Shown here: piece after piece, positions 37,993 through 46,194 of the stretch
Layout: the number at the start of each line of letters is the position of its first letter
Numbering within the stretch: position 1 is the stretch's first letter
Source of the DNA: Verrucomicrobiaceae bacterium
GTDB lineage: Bacteria > Verrucomicrobiota > Verrucomicrobiia > Verrucomicrobiales > Verrucomicrobiaceae
Reading direction: 5' to 3'
NCBI GenBank assembly: GCA_027489965.1
Contig: JAIXZA010000080.1
Location: forward strand, 96,084-160,083
DNA length: 64,000 bases
The notes under the pieces: model-generated
Database searches by the model: none
The model's input: only the letters and a program-made list of their open reading frames with translations
Told to the model about the DNA's origin: nothing
Made by a program: the position numbers and the translations under genes

Positions 37993-38951
37993 CATCTGAT
38001 TTTATCCATTTAAGTTTTTTTGTGACCGAGCCGTCCCCCAAGCCTGATCTTTGGCAACTTTTTGCCCCCATTTTATCGGAAGCTGTCTTCAGCCCGACGA
38101 ATGAGCACCCCACGGTTCGTGTATGGAAAGACACCGCATTGATCTGGGTGATCAACCGCCTCGCCCGTGAACACCGCGCGGAGCTGAAGACGACCTTTCC
38201 CTCCGGTGCGGTGGTGCTGGAGAAGCTGAAAAAGATCAAGTGGCTGCGCGAGCTGTCGCTGGCAGAGAATGCGGCGGGCAGGTCCATCTATCTGATGGAT
38301 ATGGAGGCGGCCAGGGACGAGCCGGTGGATGTCCTGGAGGTGCTCCAGGCGGCGCTGCCAGCGGGGGTGATCTCCTATTTTGCCGCGCTGAGTTTTCACG
38401 AGCTGACCAGCCAGATGCCAAGCTTTTACCACATCGGTCGGCTGGCGAATGGTCACCCACCGTCATCTACAGCCCCAGCGAAGGCTGTGGATCGGAATCC
38501 GTTAGGGACGGTGCTTTTCGAATATGACGGGGTGATGTGTTACGAGACAAAGCGCTATCGGGGTCTGACGCCGGGCGTACAGACGCGGGTGATCGGCCCG
38601 CGCACGTCCTACCGCATCACGACGCTGGAGCAGACACTGCTGGACGCGATTCTCCAACCGCTGCGGTGCGGTGGTGAGGCGGTGGTGTTTGAGGCCTGGG
38701 GTCATGCAGCCAGGCGGGCGGACTTTGACCGGATGGCAGAGCATTTGCAGGCCATCAGTTGGGAATCGCTGGTCCGGCGCGTGGGCGCGATGCTGGAGAT
38801 GCTAGGCACGGAAGTGAGGAATGACTCGGTGCTCGGAAAACTCCTGAGCAAGGTGAAAAACCAGCTGAACAGCACGGACGAGGTGATCCCGCTGCTGCCA
38901 GGACTGGGCTTTGCCCATGAATCTGCAACTTGGAGGGTGAGCATTCCATGA
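37962..38951 (+). CDS. AbiEi-like antitoxin / transcriptional regulator, pair 1
   Basis: A 329-residue protein (309 if the GTG at 38022 is the real start, which would clear the palindrome). The N-terminal 100 residues are helical (LARLEHRAELKTTF-like stretch LAREHRAELKTTF, VLEKLKKIKWLREL), consistent with a DNA-binding region, and the central part has the AbiEi signature elements GVISYFAALSFHELTSQMP and YRITTLEQTLLDAILQPLRC. AbiEi proteins neutralise the partner nucleotidyltransferase toxin and repress their own promoter by binding inverted repeats. The stop overlaps the toxin start (ATGA at 38948-38951). The family is inferred from motifs and pairing. Confidence 0.75.
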   Translation: MAMAIHCKRQTSDFIHLSFFVTEPSPKPDLWQLFAPILSEAVFSPTNEHPTVRVWKDTALIWVINRLAREHRAELKTTFPSGAVVLEKLKKIKWLRELSLAENAAGRSIYLMDMEAARDEPVDVLEVLQAALPAGVISYFAALSFHELTSQMPSFYHIGRLANGHPPSSTAPAKAVDRNPLGTVLFEYDGVMCYETKRYRGLTPGVQTRVIGPRTSYRITTLEQTLLDAILQPLRCGGEAVVFEAWGHAARRADFDRMAEHLQAISWESLVRRVGAMLEMLGTEVRNDSVLGKLLSKVKNQLNSTDEVIPLLPGLGFAHESATWRVSIP

Positions 38952-39829
38952 ACCCGCTGCAACGCGAACGCTGGGTGAATGAGGTGCTGCGGGAGGTGAT
39001 GACCGCTCTGATGCATGACGAGGCGCTGCGGCAGGCGCTCGTTTTCAAAGGGGCGTGGATTTTGAACCTGCACCTGGGCGAGAGCCGCCACTCGATGGAC
39101 ATTGATGCGACGGCGGAGCCGGGCTGGGTTCGGGAAATGGGCAGTCTCGACAAGCAGGAGGTATTTCTGCGGGAACATCTGCCACGGGCCGTCCGACGGC
39201 ATTTCGAGAGGCAGAACCCGGTGCGGTTCACCCTGACAGACGCGAAGTTTGAGCGGAACCCAGCGAGTCAGCACCCGCGAGGCTGGGACATGATGCGGGT
39301 GAAATTGGTGATCCGTGACCATTCTCTGATGAATGTCCGCTCTCTGCCGCCTGCGGAGTTGGAGGTCGCGGCGGCGGAGTCCTACGGACTTGATGCGGTG
39401 GAGTTACGCGACTTTTTGGGAGCCCCCTCCCGCGTCTATGCGCTGCACCGCATCGCCGGGGAGAAACTGCGCGCCTACCTTACCTCCTTGTCTGAATATC
39501 GGGAGAAAATGCATGGCGGAACCCGTGAGTTCCGGGTGAAGGATCTGCACGACCTCGCCCGTATCGTGAGACAGCGCCGACTGGAGGATGTGGTTTTTTG
39601 GGAGAAGGCGATGCAGGAGTTTCGACTGGCGTGCGAGTCGAGGTTTGTGGACTGCGCTGGGCCGGAGACTTTTAAGCAGGACTGGGCACAAGCGCGTCTG
39701 CGCTATGAGCAAGATCGACATCTCGCCGCAATCCCTTGGGTGGAGGCTGAAGATGCGCTGAATCAAATCCTGGCAAACATCAGCGCCAAGGCGGGTTTCC
39801 CCTGGATCTTCGAGGTTCCCGCGAGCTGA
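38948..39829 (+). CDS. AbiEii-like nucleotidyltransferase toxin, pair 1
   Basis: A 293-residue protein from ATG 38948, coupled to the antitoxin stop; GGAGG sits 11 bp upstream. The nucleotidyltransferase core shows FKGAWILNLHLG (the G-[GS]-like loop) and HSMDIDATAE (metal-binding D-x-D), and the AbiEii C-terminal element KLRAYLTSLSEYREK ... RVKDLHDLARI is present. AbiEii toxins transfer nucleotides onto cellular targets (tRNA in studied homologues) and give abortive phage defence. Placement between hsdS and hsdR supports a defence role. The GS of the usual loop is replaced by GA. Confidence 0.8.
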   Translation: MNPLQRERWVNEVLREVMTALMHDEALRQALVFKGAWILNLHLGESRHSMDIDATAEPGWVREMGSLDKQEVFLREHLPRAVRRHFERQNPVRFTLTDAKFERNPASQHPRGWDMMRVKLVIRDHSLMNVRSLPPAELEVAAAESYGLDAVELRDFLGAPSRVYALHRIAGEKLRAYLTSLSEYREKMHGGTREFRVKDLHDLARIVRQRRLEDVVFWEKAMQEFRLACESRFVDCAGPETFKQDWAQARLRYEQDRHLAAIPWVEAEDALNQILANISAKAGFPWIFEVPAS

Positions 39830-39845
39830 GTCTAAAGCCTTTTGG

Positions 39846-39901
39846 TTTTACTGAAAGGCATCGTTTTACTGGGCTAGTAAAACGACGGATTTGGGTAAAA
39901 C
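39846..39901. promoter_or_regulatory. four-half-site operator, copy 1 (AbiE pair 2)
   Basis: TTTTAC at 39846 and 39864 and GTAAAA at 39877 and 39895 are placed in exact mirror symmetry about 39873: direct steps of 18 bp on each side and inner half-sites forming TTTTACTGGGCTAGTAAAA. The 56-bp block recurs 122 bp downstream (39968-40023). It begins 17 bp after the pair 1 toxin stop. It looks like a site for two dimers of the pair 2 antitoxin. Confidence 0.75.
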
Positions 39902-39967
39902 GGGCTGGCTATAAGCTTGAACTGCACGCTCAAACCCAAGAGGACCCAAGTTGGAAATGGCATTTGC

Positions 39968-40023
39968 TTTTACTGAAAAGTCATGTTTTACTGGACCAGT
40001 AAAATAAAGACTTTGAGTAAAAC
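39968..40023. promoter_or_regulatory. four-half-site operator, copy 2 (AbiE pair 2)
   Basis: Second 56-bp copy with TTTTAC at 39968 and 39986 and GTAAAA at 39999 and 40017, the same 18/13/18 spacing as copy 1. The inner palindrome TTTTACTGGACCAGTAAAA contains the second codon onward of the frame opened by ATG 39983, so operator and coding start overlap. Confidence 0.75.
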
Positions 40024-41047
40024 GATCTCCATCTCTGGCTCGGCCAAGCTGCTGGCGGCTTATTTGCAAGAGGCTCCCTCGGAGAGTCTCGGTGCCTACT
40101 CGCTACAGATTTCGCCAATAAGAGGCGGAGCGGAAGTGCGGTTGGAGGCCAAGGGAGAGAAGGTGGTGCTGCCCGTCGTGCCGCTGCTGCACCCTTCCCG
40201 CAAATGGCTCTCCAATGGAAAGGAGCCGCTCAATCAGAAGGAGCTGCTTCTGAGTCCTCATCTGTCTGAGGCCTTGGCGGCAGATCTAAGAATCAGCGGG
40301 CTGTGCCACGCGGACTTGAATGGGCGGCTTTTCATCCAAACGCCGTGGCTGGTGATCGATCTCCGCCCAACCGGCACCCAGTTCCGCAATCCTGAGTCTG
40401 CGCCGGATGTGTTCTCCCTGAAAACCTCCCGGCTGGCGAGGGCGCTGCTGTCCAACCGCCGCAGTGAATGGACTCAGGAGGAGCTGACGGCCCACGCGGA
40501 GGTGTCTCGCGGCCTGGTCTCCCGTATCCTCAAAGTATTACAGGCTGACGGGTATCTGGAGAAGACCTCTGCCGCCACACGGACAACCTCGGCACGCTAC
40601 AAGGTGAGTGCCTTTGACCGTCTGCTGGATGCCTGGAAGTCTGCCGACCGCTGGGCAGGGAGGGTAACGGTGCAGCAGTACTCGGTGCTGAGTTCCAATG
40701 CGGGGGAGATCGCACGGGAGGTCGTGGACAGCGTGGGAAAGGGCAAGGTAGCATTCACGCAGTGGTTCGCCGCGCATCTACGCTTTCCGTACACGACGCC
40801 ACCGGTGGTCTCGGCGTATGTCGCCGAGCTGGGATTGCTGAATCAGCCGCTAGGTCGCAAGGTGAACATTGGAGGTAACCTGTGGCTGATCCATCCGGCA
40901 GACGATGGAGTCTTCCGAGAAACACAGCAATCGAGTGGCTTCCAACTGGTGTCGGATGTGCAGATTTACCTGGATCTTCTGCAAGTGGGCCAGCGCGGCC
41001 CTGACCAAGCCGAGGCTCTCCGTCAATGGGAGGGTTTTGCCCAATGA
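39983..41047 (+). CDS. AbiEi-like winged-helix antitoxin, pair 2
   Basis: A 354-residue protein. The first ATG (39983) lies inside the operator; the next in-frame candidate is TTG 40013. A winged helix-turn-helix sits at about 145-205 (RSEWTQEELTAHAEVSRGLV, then SRILKVLQADGYLEK). The C-terminal half ends with GFQLVSDVQIYLDLLQVGQR followed by GPDQAEALR, a pattern seen at the end of HTH-containing AbiEi family antitoxins. It does not resemble the pair 1 antitoxin in sequence, so the two pairs are different lineages. The stop overlaps the next start (ATGA, 41044-41047). Confidence 0.75.
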   Translation: MFYWTSKIKTLSKTISISGSAKLLAAYLQEAPSESLGAYSLQISPIRGGAEVRLEAKGEKVVLPVVPLLHPSRKWLSNGKEPLNQKELLLSPHLSEALAADLRISGLCHADLNGRLFIQTPWLVIDLRPTGTQFRNPESAPDVFSLKTSRLARALLSNRRSEWTQEELTAHAEVSRGLVSRILKVLQADGYLEKTSAATRTTSARYKVSAFDRLLDAWKSADRWAGRVTVQQYSVLSSNAGEIAREVVDSVGKGKVAFTQWFAAHLRFPYTTPPVVSAYVAELGLLNQPLGRKVNIGGNLWLIHPADDGVFRETQQSSGFQLVSDVQIYLDLLQVGQRGPDQAEALRQWEGFAQ

Positions 41048-41871
41048 AGCACGGGACTTACGCCCAGTACCCAGTGGATAGCATGAATCTGCCGCAGCGG
41101 GCACTGTTGACGATTTGGGATTGTCTGGCGGACTACCGGAACGATCTGGTGCTCGTGGGCGGGCTAGCGGTAAGGCACCTGACAAAGCCTCCCGCCGAGG
41201 GAATGCCGGGACCGGTAACGCTGGACGTGGATTTCGGCATTAGCATCGCGGCTGAGGGTGGTGGGTATGGCAGCATCAAAGACACGCTGTCTGCCCACGG
41301 CTTTCATTGGGCGAGGAATCGCTTCGTGCGCCGATTCCCTGAAATGGAGCTGTTTGTGGACCTACTGACGAACGACGATAAAGCAGACATGGGCACCGTG
41401 ATCGTGGATGATGGTCTGCCGGTGGGCATCGTGCCTGGAATCAGACGGGCCAGGGAATGCAGCCGCTGGGTAACGGTGTCTGGAATGAACCTGCTCGGGG
41501 TCGAGCAGACGGAGAGCATCCGCGTGGCAGAGGTGGGGCCTATGCTGGTGCTCAAGCTCAACGCTTTTGGCGGTCCCGTGGGACGTAAAGCGCCCAAGGA
41601 TATGCATGACATCCTGTATCTGGGCATGGAATACCTTGATGGGCATCGAGCTGCTGTGGCCGGATTTCAGGCCGAGAAGGAAGCCGGAAACCGTGGAATG
41701 CCGCACGCGCTGCATGCTCTGAAGAACTACTTTACCTCGACGGAAGCCCTTGGCCCGATGTCATGCTCCGCTTTTCGTCTGGGAGACGACCATTTATCTG
41801 CTGAGTTCGCTGAGGATTCTCTCCGCATCCGCCAGCAATGCGTGACGCTTGCCGAAGCACTGCTAGCCTAA
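41044..41871 (+). CDS. nucleotidyltransferase-like toxin, pair 2
   Basis: A 275-residue protein starting at ATG 41044 in an ATGA overlap with the antitoxin. The nucleotidyltransferase fold is shown by LVLVGGLAVRHL (the GG loop) followed by the metal-binding TLDVDFGI, and a later conserved KLNAFGGPVGRKAPKDMHDI region where K and D would match the AbiEii KD element. It is shorter in its core and unlike the pair 1 toxin. Inferred to be the toxin of a type IV-like system; the pairing with an AbiEi-type regulator is the main support. hsdR begins 7 bp after the stop. Confidence 0.7.
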   Translation: MKHGTYAQYPVDSMNLPQRALLTIWDCLADYRNDLVLVGGLAVRHLTKPPAEGMPGPVTLDVDFGISIAAEGGGYGSIKDTLSAHGFHWARNRFVRRFPEMELFVDLLTNDDKADMGTVIVDDGLPVGIVPGIRRARECSRWVTVSGMNLLGVEQTESIRVAEVGPMLVLKLNAFGGPVGRKAPKDMHDILYLGMEYLDGHRAAVAGFQAEKEAGNRGMPHALHALKNYFTSTEALGPMSCSAFRLGDDHLSAEFAEDSLRIRQQCVTLAEALLA

Positions 41872-41878
41872 TCACCTC

Positions 41879-44800
41879 ATGTCTGAATACCTCCACGTCG
41901 AAAAACCCTTCCTCGACCAGCTCGCGGCGCTGGGTTGGACGGTCGTGGATCAGGGATGCGGGATGATTCCAAGTGATCCGGCGAAGAGCCTGCGAAAGAC
42001 TTTCCGCGAGTGGCTGCTGCCTGACGTGTTTCGCGAATCGGTGCGAGCCATCAATCCTTGGCTGACAGACCGGCAGCTCGACGACCTGCGCAGCCAGATC
42101 CTTCGCCAACCGAACCGCACGCTGTTGGAGGCGAATGAGGGGATTCAGAAACTCCTATTCAAAGCGCAGGTAGATCGCAATGAAGAAACTGGTGAGCCGG
42201 ACCCCGTAGTGAAGCTGATCGACTTCGAAAACCCGGAGCGAAACACCTTTCACGCCATCAACCAGTTCCGCATCGACACGCCGAGCTGCGTGAAGCAGTT
42301 CATCATTCCGGACATCGTGCTCTTTGTGAACGGCATCCCGCTGGTAATCGTGGAGGCTAAGATCGGCGATGCCACGACGGCCAACCCGATGCACGCAGCC
42401 TTTGAGCAACTGCTGCGCTATCGCGATGGTCGCAAGGAAACCAAGGCTGCCGGGCTTCGCGAAGGCGAGCCGCGTTTGTTTCACACGAACCTCCTGCTCA
42501 TCTCCACCTGCGGCGAGAAGGCCACGTATGGCGGCATCACGTCAGGATATGAACATTTCTACGCATGGAAGGACATCTGGCCGGAGTCCTACCGCCAATA
42601 CACGCCGCCCCTTGGCATCGAGCGTGAGCAAGAGCGTATGATCCAGGGGATGCTGCCGCCGAAGACGCTGCTGCAAATTCTACGCACTTGTTCCGTATTC
42701 ATGGACACGGAGAGCGGCAAGCGTGTGAAAGTCGTCTGCCGCTATCAGCAATACCGTGCCGCCTGCCGTATTATTGACCGTCTGCGCGCCGGGAAGACAC
42801 CCATGGAGCGCTCTGGTGTGGTGTGGCATACGCAGGGCTCCGGCAAATCGCTGACCATGGTCTTTGTGGCACGAATGATCCGTGCGGCGGCAGACCTAGC
42901 CGATTTTAAAATTCTGCTCATCAATGATCGCGTGGATCTCGAAGAACAGCTCTCCGCCACGGCCAAGCTGATCGGCGGAAAAGTGCATGTGATCGAGAGC
43001 ACGATCCAACTCCGCGAGCATCTCAAAGGTGGGGCGTCAGACATCAACATGGTGATGACTCACAAGTTTATGGAGCGTAGTGAGTCACTGCCCATGGTCT
43101 TGAGAGAGGCGCTCGTGAGTTACGGTGCTCCACCTTCCGGTGAAACCTTTGGAGTGGTGAACCACTCAGAGCGCATCCTGCTAATGATCGACGAGGCGCA
43201 CCGCACACAGGGCTCCGATCTCGGTGATAATATCTTCGAGGCGTTCCCGAAGGCCACCCGCATCGCCTTTACAGGCACACCACTTATTACGGAGCAACAT
43301 GGTGCCAAGAGGACAACGAAGCGCTTCGGTGATTACATTGACACCTACAAACTGATGGATGCCGTTCATGATGGCGCAACGCTCCAAATACTCTATGAAG
43401 GACGCACGGCAGACACGGCGCTGAAGGATAAGAATGACTTCGATACCAAATTCGAAGATCTCTTCCGCTACCGCACCGAAGAGGAGATCGCGGCCATCAA
43501 AAAGAAGTATGGCGCAAGCGGAGACATCCTGGAAGCTGAGAAGCGCATCGAAGCCATCTCGCGAGATCTCGTGGCTCACTATATCGACAACATCTTGCCC
43601 GACGGATTCAAAGCGCAGGTCGTATGTCATTCTAAGTTAGCCGCCGTACGCTATCAGAAAGCGATTCGTGTAGCCTTGTTAGAGCGACTTGATCAAGAGA
43701 AGATCAAACCCAAGCCAGACGGCGATTTAATTCGACGTATTGCCTTTCTTAAAGCCGTGGTTGTCGTGTCATCGGATGCCACCAACGAGTTGGCCGTTAT
43801 TACCGAAGCTCGCAAAGAGTCTAAACGTTGGCGCGCTGTTGAGAACTTTTGTAAACCCTTCGATCTGGAAGACCCGGACAAGGATCTGACTGGCATCGCC
43901 TTCCTGATCGTGTGTGACATGCTCCTTACCGGATTTGATGCTCCAGTTGAACAGGTGATGTATATCGACAAGCGGCTCAAGGAACACAATTTACTTCAAG
44001 CCATTGCCCGTGTGAATCGCGTGGCCTCGGGCAAGCAGCGCGGCTTTATCGTTGATTACATCGGGTTGGCCAATCATCTCACTACGGCTCTTTCCATCTA
44101 CGCCGAAGAAGATGCCGAAGACATTCAGAGTGGTCTGAAGAATCTTCTGACTGAACTGCCAATTCTTGAAGAACGCTATCAGCGGCTGCTGCATCATTTC
44201 CGCGCAGCAGGGGTATCCCAAATTGAGGCGTTCGTGAAGGGGTCTCTCGCCACCCCTGAGACCGACGTGGCGGTCGTTCATTCGGCAGTTACCGCAATGA
44301 AGGACATCAAACGACGGGCTGACTTTGAAGTGTATCTGAAGAAGTTTCTGCAAAGCCTAAATCTGATTCTTCCGAACGCCGACGGACATCCCTATCGCGG
44401 TCCAGCGAGGCGTTTCGGCTACTTGCTGCGGATGATCAAGGAGCGCTACAAAGACGAGTCACTCGATATTGCCGACGCAGGGGCCAAAGTGAAAGCACTG
44501 ATCAATGAGCACCTCATCGACCTTGGTATTAACCCCAAGATTCCACCCATTGAACTGCTGTCTGATGACTTCATCTCCAATGTGCAAAAACATTCCCAGG
44601 GTGATCCTGAAGCTAAAGCCAGCGAGATGGAACATGCCATCCGCAAGCATTGCACAGTGCATTTTGACGAAGATCCAGCCTTCTACAAAAAGTTGAGTGA
44701 GAAGCTGGAGAAGCTCATCCAAGATCACCAGGACAACTGGAAGCTGCTAGCTAGCGAATACGAGAAATTACGCGTCGAAGCAACGGAGGGTCGCAAGGAA

Positions 44801-45115
44801 TCCCACCATGGAATGACCAAGGAGGCCACCACTTTTTACGAACACATTATCCAGATCGCTTTTGATGATGGCTTAGTGCCACTTGATCAAGAAGAAGCTG
44901 TTAAGGCGCTCATGTTGAACGTTGTCGAAATGCTCCAAACCACCATCGACATTATCGACTTTTGGAAAAAGCCCCTCGAAGTGAAAAGCTTGCGGGGCAA
45001 CATCGGCACCGAGATTCTCATTACGGGCATTCCACAGCTTGTTGAACGGCAGGAACGCATTGCGGTGGAAATCGTAAAACTGGCAGAGAAACGCCACAAT
45101 GAACTGATTAAATGA
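41879..45115 (+). CDS. hsdR: type I restriction enzyme endonuclease/translocase subunit
   Basis: A 1078-residue HsdR. The nuclease domain is N-terminal, with the PD-(D/E)xK residues in IIPDIVLFVNGIPLVIVEAK (about 140-160). The superfamily 2 motor has Walker A WHTQGSGKSLTM (about 317-328), the DEAH box MIDEAHRTQGSD (about 435-446), motif III AFTGTPL and motif VI-like LLQAIARVNRVASGK. A helical C-terminal region links to HsdM. It cuts unmodified DNA after translocation. In most type I operons hsdR adjoins hsdMS; here two toxin-antitoxin pairs (about 4 kb) are inserted between. Its stop overlaps the next start (ATGA). Confidence 0.96.
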   Translation: MSEYLHVEKPFLDQLAALGWTVVDQGCGMIPSDPAKSLRKTFREWLLPDVFRESVRAINPWLTDRQLDDLRSQILRQPNRTLLEANEGIQKLLFKAQVDRNEETGEPDPVVKLIDFENPERNTFHAINQFRIDTPSCVKQFIIPDIVLFVNGIPLVIVEAKIGDATTANPMHAAFEQLLRYRDGRKETKAAGLREGEPRLFHTNLLLISTCGEKATYGGITSGYEHFYAWKDIWPESYRQYTPPLGIEREQERMIQGMLPPKTLLQILRTCSVFMDTESGKRVKVVCRYQQYRAACRIIDRLRAGKTPMERSGVVWHTQGSGKSLTMVFVARMIRAAADLADFKILLINDRVDLEEQLSATAKLIGGKVHVIESTIQLREHLKGGASDINMVMTHKFMERSESLPMVLREALVSYGAPPSGETFGVVNHSERILLMIDEAHRTQGSDLGDNIFEAFPKATRIAFTGTPLITEQHGAKRTTKRFGDYIDTYKLMDAVHDGATLQILYEGRTADTALKDKNDFDTKFEDLFRYRTEEEIAAIKKKYGASGDILEAEKRIEAISRDLVAHYIDNILPDGFKAQVVCHSKLAAVRYQKAIRVALLERLDQEKIKPKPDGDLIRRIAFLKAVVVVSSDATNELAVITEARKESKRWRAVENFCKPFDLEDPDKDLTGIAFLIVCDMLLTGFDAPVEQVMYIDKRLKEHNLLQAIARVNRVASGKQRGFIVDYIGLANHLTTALSIYAEEDAEDIQSGLKNLLTELPILEERYQRLLHHFRAAGVSQIEAFVKGSLATPETDVAVVHSAVTAMKDIKRRADFEVYLKKFLQSLNLILPNADGHPYRGPARRFGYLLRMIKERYKDESLDIADAGAKVKALINEHLIDLGINPKIPPIELLSDDFISNVQKHSQGDPEAKASEMEHAIRKHCTVHFDEDPAFYKKLSEKLEKLIQDHQDNWKLLASEYEKLRVEATEGRKESHHGMTKEATTFYEHIIQIAFDDGLVPLDQEEAVKALMLNVVEMLQTTIDIIDFWKKPLEVKSLRGNIGTEILITGIPQLVERQERIAVEIVKLAEKRHNELIK

Positions 45116-45816
45116 AGATCGTCCACGACAAAGACCTCAACTATGAGGTCGTGCGTAGCCGCCGCTCCACGGCAGACATCATTGTCGAACGCGATGGTCG
45201 CGTGGTGGTACGCGCGCCCAAGACTCTCGCAGACAAACGCATCGCAAGTATCGTCCATTCTCGACGTCTCTGGATTTACAAGACCCTAGCGGAATGGCGA
45301 GATGCCAATGCCACCCGCATCCAACGTGAGTATCGAAATGGGGAAAGCTTCCTCTATATGGGCCGCTCTTACCGCCTCTTGTTAATTGTTGATCAGGATG
45401 AGCCAGTGCTTTTGAAAGGTGGGCGTTTCTGTCTCCGCAGAGATCTCATTGAAGGCGGTGACATCAGTCTCGCCAAAGCCGCCTTTCGACAATACTTCAC
45501 AGCCCGTGCCCTCGAACGTATCCGCCAACGCGTTAATTACTTCGCACCCAAGGTCGGAGTGACAGCTCGCCGTTTGGCTGTTCGCGAACTTGGTAATCGC
45601 TGGGGTTCATGCTCGCCCAAAGGCAATCTCGCCTTTCACTGGAAGTGTATGATGGCACCCGCCACGGTCATCGACTACCTCGTCGTACACGAACTTTGTC
45701 ATCTGCATCATCTCGACCATACCGAAGCCTTTTGGAACGAAGTGGACAAGATCATCCCTAGCTATCTTGAACAAAAGGAATGGCTTAGGAGGAACGGTGC
45801 AGCGATGGACATTTAG
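45112..45816 (+). CDS. YgjP/SprT-like zinc metallopeptidase (DUF45)
   Basis: A 234-residue protein. The zinc site HELCHLHHLDHTEAFW (about 193-208) is preceded by the family's RELGNRWGSCSPKGNLAFHW element. Start overlaps the hsdR stop by 4 bp, so it is made with HsdR. DUF45/M48-like metallopeptidases often accompany type I restriction genes; a role in processing or removing restriction subunits has been supposed but is not shown by sequence. It closes the defence island. Confidence 0.88.
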   Translation: MKIVHDKDLNYEVVRSRRSTADIIVERDGRVVVRAPKTLADKRIASIVHSRRLWIYKTLAEWRDANATRIQREYRNGESFLYMGRSYRLLLIVDQDEPVLLKGGRFCLRRDLIEGGDISLAKAAFRQYFTARALERIRQRVNYFAPKVGVTARRLAVRELGNRWGSCSPKGNLAFHWKCMMAPATVIDYLVVHELCHLHHLDHTEAFWNEVDKIIPSYLEQKEWLRRNGAAMDI

Positions 45817-46064
45817 AATCGCTTCAGTGTCGAGCTGGGGCAAAGTCACACCAGAGGCCACTCAATCGCTCAAATTTCAGGTGCGTTTTTGCGACTAAAA
45901 AAGACCATTTAAAACGCCCTCAAAAAGTAGATGCGCTCAGTCTCTTTTTCTGTCATCTTGGACACGCCTGAACAGCCATGGACAAGGAAGGACGTATTCT
46001 TACTTTCATTCTTACTTTGAATGTTTTGGCGAGCGAATCCGGTTTAAATCGCTGATAATCAATA

Positions 46065-46136
46065 GTCCCCGTAGTTCAACGGATAGAACAAGCGTTTCCT
46101 AAATGCTGGATACAGGTTCGATTCCTGTCGGGGACA
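46065..46136 (+). tRNA. tRNA-Arg (CCT)
   Basis: A 72-nt class I tRNA: acceptor GTCCCCG/CGGGGAC, D-arm GTTCAACGGATAGAAC, anticodon stem AGCGT/ATGCT with loop TTCCTAA giving anticodon CCT, and T-arm ACAGGTTCGATTCCTGT. CCA is not encoded, unlike the tRNA-Leu in this window. It lies 248 bp after the defence island; the gap contains a TTCTTACTTT direct repeat (near 45991-46016) and no gene. Confidence 0.95.
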
Positions 46137-46194
46137 CTTTTTATCCGTGCCACAAAATAGACGTAAACTTTACTAGCGTCATGTTGCCAGAGAC

